The notes under the pieces: generated by a model
Told to the model about the DNA's origin: nothing
Database searches by the model: none
What the model saw: only the letters and a program-made list of their open reading frames with translations
NCBI GenBank assembly: GCA_947683425.1
Contig: CANTUQ010000043.1
Span: 10,953,501 to 11,017,500, forward strand
DNA length: 64,000 nt
From: Excoecaria cochinchinensis
Taxonomy: Eukaryota > Streptophyta > Magnoliopsida > Malpighiales > Euphorbiaceae
Direction: 5' to 3'
Made by a program: the position numbers and the translations under genes
Shown here: piece by piece, positions 11,501 through 22,514 of the stretch
How positions within the stretch are numbered: the stretch's first letter is position 1
Layout of the letters: the number at the start of each line of letters is the position of its first letter

Positions 11501-11921
11501 CGAGAATCTAATACCAATGCTAAAAATGCTTCATATCCCTTTCTAATGAACCTTCTTGCTTTTATTGATGAAATCACATTATGCAAAGAACTGCTCCCAA
11601 TTCCCTTTACAATCACAGGCAACTGATCCCTACCGTTCAGAACCATCACTTTCCTATGACAATCCACAACAGCCCGATGCTTATCTAACCAATCCATACC
11701 CAAGACGACATCAAACTCATAAAACGGCAGACAAATTAAATCCACAGCGAACTCTAAACCCTGAATCTTTAAAGGACACGCCCGACATACTTGATCTACC
11801 ATAACACTTTGTCCCAACGGACTGGATACACAAATCTCATACCCTAACTTCTCCTTACTTCCCAAACCATCCCATATCTTACCAGAGCATACATAAGAAT
11901 GGGTAGAACCAGGGTCGATCA
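8593..11921 (-). pseudogene. Element D: protease (C-terminal part), RT, RNase H, integrase and tail
   Basis: Reading begins inside the protease active-site motif (DPGSTHSYV at about 11894-11920). After LGMDWLDKH and the linker, a frameshift near 11392 precedes RT. RT has MPFGLTNAPAAF and an intact VVFIDDILVYS; RNase H has YSDASG and TDHKSLKYL; integrase has the zinc motif with CLTCQQ, then MDFVSGLP, SDRDHRF (usually SDRDPRF) and TDGQSER. The end reads VKVL then YHGVEEATWE, a chromodomain-type tail. In-frame stops include 10793-10795 (TAG), 10040-10042 (TAA), one at 8738, and three between 11100 and 11330. The frame is constant from 11077 to 8738. Not functional. Confidence 0.92.
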
Positions 11922-14421
11922 TGTGACGCCCCTTCCCTAATGACAGACTAGCTCAGCTAATCTTAGTTAGAGAAGACCGCACACACATAACAGAAAACAT
12001 GCTTAGCCTGAATAATAAAATTTCATCACATACAATCTTAACTCACACATCACATGCCAACTACTTATAGTGCATTTTCATAGCCACACGCATTGCACAT
12101 ACATATTTAGGTTAACATTCATAGTTATCAGATTTTTACATGCCTTTACATACCCGCTATACATACGATGGTACAAAAGCTTATACAGAAATCCAAAAAT
12201 ATTAAACCAAAAACCTACACTTCCTATTCCCTACTGTTGACCGTACAAAATGCGGGGACGTCCTTCGATCACCTCTGGTCCGTACCTGCACGGATTAGAG
12301 TAAATCCATGCTAAGCGACAACGCTTAGTGGGGAACTCACATATAGCAAATAATTTATCACACCTCAGAAACACCATACATTACATGCTAGTAGTCGTGC
12401 CAGAGCAATTATTATCAAGCAAATATCATTTTAAGCATAGTATTTTTTATTACTATATTCAACCATAAAGCGTAAATCACAAGTTCACATATGCACATCA
12501 CTTGCTATATTATATCACAAACTTTTTCACTTATTAGTAATTTGGTTAGCCTGCAATTCAATGACGCGGATAACGGGTATCGCATTGGTACCACTCAGGT
12601 ACTAGATTCACATTGTATTCACATTTACGCATTGGTACCTCTCAGGTACTAGATATAAGTCCACATTTAAAGAATCCAGCAAGGATTTTACGCATTGTTT
12701 TCGCATTGTGATTCCCATGGAATCAGACACATTTAACGCATGGGGCTGCAGCACTTGACCCTATAGGCATGCCTAACTATCCACTACTTGACTCGCAGGC
12801 TTAAATTGTTAAACAAATTATTCAGTTTACACTGATCGCTTTTCACATCACATACAGAGATAGCTCATACCACATTCACTGGCATATTCAATATGCTTTC
12901 AAATTCATTCTTCATAGTTCATAACTACATATTTGATTGCATTCAAGATTATCACTTAGTATGCAAATGTACACGCTTAACACTTACTCATAATGTCCTT
13001 CATTTCACTTGAAGACTTACCCTTAAAAAGTCTGAACACATTAGGATTATATTGCCAAAATAGGGTACGTCACGGTCACAATGAATTTCATTGTCACCGT
13101 GACATATTGAAGTTCAAAACAGAATGCAAACTGGGGACAGGTCACGGTCACAATCAATTTTATTCTCACCGTGACATGTTCCCAACTCTCAGCAGATTGC
13201 AACTTGAGGGTATGTCACGGTCACAATGAACTCCATTGTCACCGTGACATATTCTCATCTTGCAAAACAGAATGCTAACTTAAGTACCTCACGGTCACAA
13301 TGAATTCCATTGTCACCGTGACATACAAAAATCCAGTAGGCAGAATTGAACTCAAGCATATCTCATGGTCACAACCAATTTGATTGTCACCGTGACCTAT
13401 GCAAAAACACCATAACATGGTTATGTTTTTCAGTCCATTTCTTCCTTCTCATTAAAGCTTCAAATCTCACTCTCACTTTTGGCAACCAACCCATAAACAT
13501 CAACCACATAATCAATTAGCACATACCTGGTTTCCCTTCTTGTTTTGGCACTCATCTTTAGCACAATTTGCAATCAATCTCAATTCACACATAGCATACA
13601 TGCTCTTAAGCACTTATTCACTTAACACATCACCACAATCAACAAATAATTAATAGCACGATTTCATGCTCAATGCACATACAATTCATATACATATACA
13701 GCTCATAACAAGTTCCTATTTGACCAATACAAATCATTCAATTTTACACATTTAGGGTTTGTTCCCAAACCTCGTCGCCTTAGCTCCTATTCTTGACGGA
13801 CGCTCGGCTCTCCGATTACAGCTTTTCCCTTATCTCTCTTCACTTCTTCAGCTAGCAAAACCAATTCAAATTCCAGGATTGAACACAATCCATCGATTCT
13901 CACCCAATACCAAATCAAAACCAAGAAGAAGAGTAGAAGATAAGAATAAGCACACACAATCACTTACCCTTAGGTCTTAACACTTAATTCTTGCTCCAAC
14001 TAGCTATATGCACACATCCACTTAAACCACTCTCATCCTTACTCACGGAAGCAAGAAGAAAAGAAAAATCAAATGCAGAAAAATGGAGAATGAGGCCAAC
14101 ACACACTCACCTCTCACTTCTCTAGGCAAATGCATGCAAAGAAGGAGGTGGCTTACTCTTATGATGCCACACGGAACCCACTTCAGAAAATCTGCCTCCA
14201 CCAACTATTTCCTCACATTATTCTATTCTTAATTAAAGCATCATTAGACCACTAATCACCCATTAGCTTAATGTGACACAATTACCAATTGGCCACTAAA
14301 CTATCCATTTAGCTTTCAATCAAGTCCTTCCAACCTCTCATTTAAATCCAAGCTACACATTCAATTAAAACACATGCAAAAGTTAGGTCAATACTATTAG
14401 GGTACAAGTCCGGCCATGACA
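11922..14421 (-). repeat. Element E: 3' LTR
   Basis: The plus strand starts TGTGACGCCCC and ends CCGGCCATGACA. Modules on the minus strand: GGTAAGT (13962-13968), the purine block reading DKGKA (about 13820-13840), AGGTTTGGGA (13763-13772), the five-unit hairpin array (13068-13405), GGCATGCC in the shared palindrome (about 12764-12775), twin stem-loops (12286-12333). Confidence 0.95.
13068..13405. repeat. Five-unit hairpin array in LTR E (3')
   Basis: The units have the form GTCACGGTCACAATGAA, a very short loop, then TTCATTGTCACCGTGAC. They are spaced about 70 bp apart. The two arms match except at one central position. The same array is at 19795-20128 in the other LTR with the same copy number. 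Confidence 0.92.
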
Positions 14422-14436
14422 ACTCTCCCCTCGTTA
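14422..14436 (-). other. Element E: polypurine tract
   Basis: The minus strand reads TAACGAGGGGAGAGT directly before the 3' LTR. It is the plus-strand primer. Confidence 0.85.
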
Positions 14437-17400
14437 GAGAATTTCGTCCTCGAAATTCATACCTGAGTGGAACAGTTATGGATGCTGCTCTCGCATAGCC
14501 GCTTCTGGTTCCCAAGTTGCTTCCTCAACACCGTGATGTTGCCAGAGCACTTTCACAAGTGGTATCTACTTGTTCCGAAGTTACCGTACTTCTCTTGCTA
14601 AAATCACTTTCGGTTTCTCATCATAAGTAAAATATGATTGCACTTCCACTTCTTGTACAGGTAGCACATGGGAATCATCTGACCTATATCTTCTTAACAT
14701 GGACACATGGAATACATCATGTAGCTTAGCCAAAGCCGGGGGTAAAGCCAACCAATAAGCTACTGAACCTACCCTTTCAAGCACTTCGTATGGCCCGATA
14801 AACCTCGGACTCAATTTTCCTTTCTTACCGAATCTTAGCACCTTCCTCCAAGGAGACACTTTCAGAAATACTTTATCGCCCACACTGAATTCAATGTCCC
14901 TTCTCTTCAAATCAACATACGATTTCTGTCTGTCACTTGCTGCTTTCAACCTTTGTTGTATGATCTTAGCTTTCTCTTCTGTATCCCTCACTAGATCAGG
15001 TCCAATAATTCTGCTCTCATTCAATTCTGTCCAGCAAACCGGTGAACGACATTTCCTTCCGTACAAGACTTCATACGGTGCCATACCAATACTGGTCTGA
15101 TAACTGTTGTTATAAGCAAATTCCATAAGTGGAAGATACCTATCCCAACTCTTAGAGAAATCCAAAACACATGCTCGCATCAAATCTTCCAAGACCTGAA
15201 TAATTCTTTCCGATTGTCCATCAGTTTGCGGATGGAAAGCAGTACTGAAGTTCAATTTCGTACCCAAAGCCGCTTGTAATCTCCTCCAAAACTTAGAAGT
15301 GAATCTGGGATCTCTATCAGAAACAATAGACAAAGGTATTCCATGCAATCGGACAATTTCTCTTACATACAACTCAGCCAACTTTTCCATAGAATAACCC
15401 ATCCGAACTGGTATAAAGTGAGCCGATTTCGAAAATCTGTCCACAATAACCCATACTGCATCCTGTTGTCTTGAGGTCAGAGGCAATCCAGACACAAAAT
15501 CCATCGTAATATTATCCCATTTCCATTGTGGGATATGGAGTGGATGCAACATCCCCTGAGGCACTTGATGTTCCGCTTTAACTTGTTGATAGACGAGGCA
15601 CTTAGACACATATTCCACTACATCTTTCTTCATCCCAGGCCACCAGTACAATTGTTTCATATCTTAATACATCTTGTTTCCACCTGGATGCATATTGAAA
15701 ATCGTATTATGAGCCTCATGCATCAATCTCTTCTTTAATTCTTTATCACTTGCCACACACATTCTATTCTTATACAGCAGTATCCCGTCTTCATTCACTG
15801 AATAGTCAGTCTTATCCATATCACTGACTGACTGCAAAACTTGTTGCAACCTCACATCATTTCTCTGAGCAACCATTAACTCGTCTCTCAGGACCGGTCT
15901 TGCTTTCAACTGTGCCAATAAGGCTCCGTCTGCAGAAAACCTCCACTTGATCCGCTTTAACTATAATGCTGAAATTGACTTCCTGCTCAAGGCATCCGCC
16001 ACTACATTAGCTTTTCCTGGGTGATAATCCACAATACAATCATAATCCTTAAACAACTCGAGCCATCTCCGCTGTCTAAGATTCAATTCCTTTTGTGTAA
16101 GCAGATATTTCAAACTCTTGTGATCGGTGTAAATTCTACACTTCTCACCATACAAGTAATGTCGCCAAATCTTTAAAGCAAACACTACTGCTGCCAATTC
16201 CAAATCATGAGTCAGATAATTTTGTTCGTGCGGCTTCAGTTGCCTTGACGCATATGCTATCACCTTCCCCTCTTGCATCAATACACAACCCAACCCGACA
16301 CCTGAAGCATCGGTATACAACACATACTCTTTGCCAGTCATAGGCTGTGTAAGAATCGGTGCTTCTACTAACATCTTCCTCAACTGATTGAAACTTGCTT
16401 GACATCTTTCAGACCACTCATACTTCACTCCTTTTCGTAACAATTTTTTCAACGGTGAAGCTATCACTGAAAATCCTTTCACAAACCTTCTGTAGTATCC
16501 AGCCAACCCTAAGAAACTGCGAACCTCCAGCACATTCTTAGGCAGTTTCCAATTCACAATTGCTTCTATCTTAGTTGGGTCTACTTTAACCCCCTCAGAT
16601 GAAATCACATGACCCAGAAATGTCACCTCTTTGAGCCAGAACTCACACTTACTTAATTTGGCATACAACTGATGCTCCCGCAGTGTCTGGAGCACAATTC
16701 TCAAATGACGCTCGTGCTCCTTCTCATCCCTTGAATAAACCAGAATATCATCTATGAATACTACCACAAATTGATCCAGATACGGTCTGAATACCCGATT
16801 CATCAAATCCATAAGTGTAGCTGGCGCATTAGTCAACCCAAAAGGCATCACCAGAAACTCATAGTGCCCATATCGAGTTCTAAATGCAGTCTTAGGTATA
16901 TCTTCTTTCTTCACTTGCAACTGATAATACCCTGAACGCAAATCAATTTTTGAAAATACACCGGCTCCTCTTAACTGATCAAACAAATCTTCAATCCGAG
17001 GTAAAGGGTACCGATTCTTTACTGTCACTTTATTCAACTGCTGATAATCGATGCACATTCTCATTGTACCATCTTTCTTCTTACACTTAACATCCGCATC
17101 ATATTTGGTTAACCAATCCATACCTAAAATCAAATCAAACTCATCAAACGGTAGTTCGATCAAATCCGCTGGAAACACACTACCTTGAACCTCTAATGCA
17201 CAGTTTCTATACACTCTGTTCACATTAATGTTACCACCCAAAGGGCTAGACACACATATATCATATTTTAAACATTCAACTTTAGGCATCTTTTCACATA
17301 TCTTTTTATCACAAACAAAAGAATGAATTGAGCCAGGATCAATAAGTGCAAACATTTCCACACCACAGAGTAGAATAGTACCTGCTATCACTTCAGGCGC

Positions 17401-18540
17401 ATCCTGATCCTCTCGTGTCCTCATAACATAAGTCCGCACTAGTGCCGCATCAGGCCTATCCACAATTTCAGAATCAACTGCACCCCTACTCTGCTCTTGT
17501 TGATTTCCTGACATCTCATAAGCATTCGGGCAATTAGCAAGGAAATGCTCAGTGCTTCCACATCTAAAACAAGCACCCGTCACTCTCCAGCATTCTCCTC
17601 TATGCCTCTTACCACAATGAGGACACTCCTGAACCTCACTTCTATTACCAAATGTTCCTCTTCCCGAACCAGATGCTGAGGGAGCGCCACGGTTCTTACC
17701 TCTTACTGCAGAACTGAACCCAGATTCCGCAGGTGGTGCGACATGAGAATCTCTTGATCTTTTCCCCGTCTGGTAACCACCTCTACCTGCATTCTTCCTT
17801 TGTCTCCATTCTCTTTGAGCTACCAACGTCCTTTCAGCTCTCAAAGCTGCTTGTACAATTCGATAATAACTTATATTCTGTTCTGTTGTTAGAGAAATCA
17901 GCAATGCTTTAATTTTCTCAATCAACCCTTCCTCAAACTGTTGACACCGCAACACGTCGGTTAAAACACCTTTTGGCGCGTACTTGCTTAGACGACAAAA
18001 TTCCGCTTCATACTCCGCCACCGACATGGTTCTCTGTCTTAAACTCAGAAACTTCTTCCAGTTTGCCTCTCGATGTGCTTTAGTGATATACTTGTTCTTG
18101 AATTCCCTTTCAAAGAACTCCCAGTCTAATGGTTTAGGAAGCATCGGGTTTTGCAGGACCAGCTTCCACCAATCATATGCAGGGCCTTGGAGTAGTGACT
18201 CCACACATTCAACCCACTGGTCAAGAGGACACCGTATCTCCTTAAGAATCCTCTCCACCTTCTCAATCCAGTACTCTGCTTTTTCTGACTCATCTAACCT
18301 TGTTCCATGGAATTCCTCTAAACCATGCTTTCTCAAAGATTCTATTGGGGCTCTAGGCGCCAACATACGCTCCATCACTCTCGCCATATCTTGTGTCATT
18401 TTCATCATAGCTTCCATAGGCCCAAACGGAATCTCATTCCCGAAACCAACCGATCTAGACTGTCCAGACCCCGTTACCTCAGCTTCACGAGGATTCACAC
18501 TTTCAGCAGATTCTTCTCCGGTATGCCTTCCAGAATCCAT
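14437..18540 (-). pseudogene. Element E: gag-pol polyprotein, nearly open
   Basis: A single frame runs from the ATG at 18540 to the polypurine tract. Gag has the capsid region and a CCHC knuckle CFRCGSTEHFLANC (about 17530-17572). Protease has LIDPGSIHSF (about 17330-17352). RT has MPFGLTNAP and FIDDILVYS (about 16740-16760). RNase H has YTDASG and TDHKSLKYL. Integrase has MDFVSGLP, SDRDPRF and TDGQSER; its zinc motif reads CLVYQQ where CLTCQQ is usual, so one zinc Cys is lost. The tail reads VKVLWQHHGVEEATWEPE. Stops: 15961-15963 TAG, 15664-15666 TAA, 14581-14583 TAA, 14566-14568 TAG, 14476-14478 TAA. About 138 codons between DWLTKYDADVKC and KKKDG, relative to D, are missing without a frame change. 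The open part alone (18540-15961) is 859 codons. Confidence 0.95.
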
Positions 18541-18630
18541 CGTTACTACACAGATTAAACAAGGACTTCCGCACTAGGTCAACAAACTACACACATCTTA
18601 TCTACCCAATTCCAATAAAAGACTCAACCT

Positions 18631-18644
18631 GGGCTCTGATACCA
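18631..18644 (-). other. Element E: primer binding site (initiator Met tRNA)
   Basis: The minus strand reads TGGTATCAGAGCCC, 5 nt from the 5' LTR. It is intact. Confidence 0.9.
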
Positions 18645-18649
18645 TAACT

Positions 18650-21149
18650 TGTGACGCCCCTTCCCTAATGACAGACTAGCTCAGCTAATCTTAGTTAGAG
18701 AAGACCGCACACACATAACAGAACACATGCTTAGCCTGAATAATAAAATTTCATCACATATAATCTTAACTCACACATCACATGCCAACTACTTATAGTG
18801 CATTTTCATAGCCACACGCATTGCACATACATATTTAGGTTAACATTCATAGTTATCAGATTTTTACATGCCTTTACATACCCGCTATACATACGATGGT
18901 ACAAAAGCTTATACAGAAATCCAAAAATATTAAACCCAAAACCTACACTTCCTATTCCCTACTGTTGACCGTACAAAATGCGGGGACGTCCTTCGATCAC
19001 CTCTGGTCCGTACCTACACGGATTAGAGTAAATCCATGCTAAGGGACAACGCTTAGTGGGGAACTCACATATAGCAAATAATTTATCACACCTCATAAAC
19101 ACCATACATTACATGCTAGTAGTCGTGCCAGAGCAATTATTATCAAGCAAATATCATTTTAAGCATAGTATTTTCCATTACTATATTCAACCATAAAGCG
19201 TAAATCACAAGTTCACATATGCACATCACTTGCTATATTATATCACAAACTTTTTCACTTATTAGTAATTTGGTTAGCCTGCAATTCAATGACGCGGATA
19301 ACGGGTATCGCATTGGTACCACTCAGGTACTAGATTCACATTGTATTCACATTTACGCATTGGTACCTCTCGGGTACTAGATATAAGTCCACATTTAAAG
19401 AATCCAACAAGGATTTACGCATTGTTTTCGCATTGTGATTCCCATGGAATCAGACACATTTAACGCATAGGGCTGCAGCACTTGACCCTATAGGCATGCC
19501 TAACTATCCACTACTTGACTCGCAGGCTTAAATTGTTAAACAAATTATTCAGTTTACACTGATCGCTTTTCACATCACATACAGAGATAGCTCATACCAC
19601 ATTCACTGGCATATTCAATATGCTTCCAAATTCATTCTTCATAGTTCATAACTACATATTTGATTGCATTCAAGATTATCACTTAGTATGCAAATGTACA
19701 CGCTTAACACTTACTCATAATGTCCTTCATTTCACTTGAAGACTTACCCTTAAAAAGTCTGAACACATTAGGATTATATTGCCAAAATAGGGTAGGTCAC
19801 AGTCACAATGAATTTCATTGTCACCGTGACATATTGAAGCTCAAAACAGAATGCAAACTGGGGACAGGTCACGGTCACAATCAATTTTATTCTCACCGTG
19901 ACATGTTCCCAACTCTCGGCAGATTGCAACTTGAGGGTATGTCACGGTCACAATGAACTCCATTGTCACCGTGACATATTCTCATCTTGCAAAAGAGAAT
20001 GCTAACTTAAGTACCTCACGGTCACAATGAATTCCATTGTCACCGTGACATACAAAAATCCAGTAGGCAGAATTGAACTCAAGCATATCTCATGGTCACA
20101 ACCAATTTGATTGTCACCGTGACCTATGCCAAAAACACCATAACATGGTTATGTTTTTCAGTCCATTTCTTCCTTCTCATTAAAGCTTCAAATCTCACTC
20201 TCACTTTTGGCAACCAACCCATAAACATCAACCACATAATCAATTAGCACAAACCTGGTTTCCCTTCTTGCTTTGGCACTCATCTTTAGCACAATTTGCA
20301 ATCAATCTCAATTCACACATAGCATACATGCTCTTAAGCACTTATTCACTTAACACATCACCACAATCAACAAATAATTAATAGCACGATTTCATGCTCA
20401 ATGCACATACAATTCATATACATATACAGCTCATAACAAGTTCCTATTTGACCAATACAAATCATTCAATTTTACACATTTAGGGTTTGTTCCCAAACCT
20501 CGTCGCCTTAGCTCCTATTCTTGACGGACGCTCGGCTCTCCGATTATAGCTTTTCCCTTATCTCTCTTCACTTCTTCAGCTAGCAAAACCAATTCAAATT
20601 CCAGGATTGAACACAATCCATCGATTCTCACCCAATACCAAATCAAAACCAAGAAGAAGAGTAGAAGATAAGAATAAGCACACACAATCACTTACCCTTA
20701 GGTCTTAACACTTAATTCTTGCTCCAACTAGCTATATGCACACATCTACTCAAACCACTCTCATCCTTACTCACGGAAGCAAGAAGAAAAGAAAAATCAA
20801 ATGCAGAAAAATGGAGAATGAGGCCAACACACACTCACCTCTCACTTCTCTAGGCAAATGCATGCAAAGAAGGAGGTGGCTTACTCTTATGATGCCACAC
20901 GGAACCCACTTCAGAAAATCTGCCTCCACCAACTATTTCCTCACATTATTCTATTCTTAATTAAAGCATCATTAGACCACTAATCACCCATTAGCTTAAT
21001 GTAACACAATTACCAATTGGCCACTAAACTATCCATTCAACTTTCAATCAAGTCCTTCCAACCTCTCATTTAAATCCAAGCTACACATTCAATTAAAACA
21101 CATGAAAAAGTTAGGTCAATACTATTAGGGTACAAGTCCGGCCATGACA
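18650..21149 (-). repeat. Element E: 5' LTR
   Basis: It is 2500 bp with the same ends as the partner at 11922-14421. The first 120 bp differ at two positions. The stem-loop here reads GCTAAGGGAC where the partner has GCTAAGCGAC, so one stem pair is damaged. The hairpin array is at 19795-20128 with five units. Confidence 0.95.
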
Positions 21150-22403
21150 GATCAAAACATAAACTTCAGAGTCTAACAAAGAGAACTTACCGGCAATCAC
21201 TTCTAGAGCATTCTGTTCCTCTAGGGCCTTCATGGCATAGGCCCTCCCAGCTACCGGCACAGAACGATCCACTATTTCTGAGGGCTCTCTATCTCGAGGC
21301 CGTCCACCACGACCCCTTCCTCTACCTCTATTACGGCTGCCTTGGGGTATATTAGACCCAGCCCGACTAACTTCTTGTTGTCCCGAAGGATTCTCATACC
21401 GACTCAGACAATTCGCAAGGAAGTGGTCCGAGGAGCCACATCTGAAGCAACTTCCTATTAACCACCGACACTCGCCCCAACGTAGCTTGTTACAATGGGC
21501 ACATCGGGGAATACCGTCACCTCTACCAGTGCCCGATCCCCTAGAAGAACCCTGTCTTCTCCCTCTTGAGGTCGGACTAGCAACAGACTCATTATTAGGG
21601 TTTCCTTGTGATTCCCTTAGTCTCTTTCCAGAATAAGATCCACCCCTAGCAGACTTCCTCCTCTGAGCTTTCTCTCTCATGATATTCTCTGAACGCTCCG
21701 CCCTCAAGGCTGCTTGAACCAACTGATAATACCTAACATTTGGGGCTGACATTAGAGAAACTAACATCACCTTCAAGGACTCATTCAAGCCTAACTCAAA
21801 GTGCTGACATTTGAACTCATCAGTAAGAACCCTTGGCGGTGCATATTTGCTAAGCTTATTAAACTCATTCTCATACTCAGCCACTGACATCGTCCTTTGC
21901 TTAAGAGTTAGAAACTGTGCCCACTTGGCGTCTTTATATGCCTTAGTCACAAACCGACTTTGAAACTCGTTCTCAAAGAACTCCCAGGTTATAAGTTCAG
22001 GAATTTGAGGTTGACTGGTCACTTTCCTCCACCAATCATAAGCAGAACCTTGTAACAAGGACACCGCACACTCCACTTCTTGATTAGGTGGGCACTTAAT
22101 ATCCCTTAACACCCTTTTCATCCTTTCAATCCACATTTCCGCTTTATCGGACTCATCCATACCCGTACCAAAGAAATCCTCCGCTCCATGCTTCCTCAAT
22201 TTCTCAATAGGTGCAACCGGTGCCGTCACTCTTTCAAATATTCTAGCCATGTCTTGTGAGACCTTAAGCATCGCCTCCAACGGAACCATAGGCACTTCAG
22301 GTTTCCCTCTAGGTGGTTGAGCCTGATCCCCAACTGATGGATCTCACTCGGGAGGATTCACACTCCCAGCCGAACCCTCCGGCATCTCATGCGAGGACTC
22401 CAT
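21150..22403 (-). pseudogene. Element D: gag and start of protease
   Basis: The best start is the ATG at 22403 (MESSHEMPEGSAGSVNPPE), followed by TGA at codon 20 (22344-22346). The frame is then open from 22343 down to the E insertion. Capsid segments include DESDKAEMWIERMKRVLRDI, YDWWRKV and LKQRTMSVAEYENEFNKLSKYAP. An intact CCHC knuckle CFRCGSSDHFLANC follows, then an Arg/Gly-rich stretch. The frame enters the protease and stops at VYVLI, where E is inserted; the motif resumes at 11920. Confidence 0.93.
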
Positions 22404-22496
22404 CACGCTACAAAACATAGACATAGGGCGCATCAGGCCAACGCAACTCTAACAAACTCATTAACACACTTAGACCTGGAAACATCTAAACCAAAC

Positions 22497-22509
22497 AGCT
22501 CTGATACCA
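22497..22509 (-). other. Element D: primer binding site (initiator Met tRNA)
   Basis: The minus strand reads TGGTATCAGAGCT, 5 nt from the LTR boundary at 22515. Confidence 0.88.
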
Positions 22510-22514
22510 CCAAT

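Larger units (their letters stand above)
11922..21149 (-). mobile_element. Element E: youngest Tekay/Del-like retrotransposon
   Basis: The element is 9228 bp with two 2500-bp LTRs (11922-14421 and 18650-21149). The perfect duplication GATCA (11917-11921 and 21150-21154) places it within the protease codons of element D. The LTRs differ by roughly 1% by eye. The polyprotein is one continuous frame with only nonsense changes and an in-frame deletion. The primer site, polypurine tract and ends are intact. It is the most recent clearly dated insertion in its nest. Confidence 0.95.

Noticed and set aside
17984..18577. A 197-codon plus-strand open frame
   Set aside because: It is a shadow of the gag of element E on the opposite strand, with no domain of its own.
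18631..18644. tRNA-like matches at primer sites
   Set aside because: Only the 12-18 nt complementary to a tRNA 3' end are present, next to LTR ends. They are primer binding sites and not tRNA genes.
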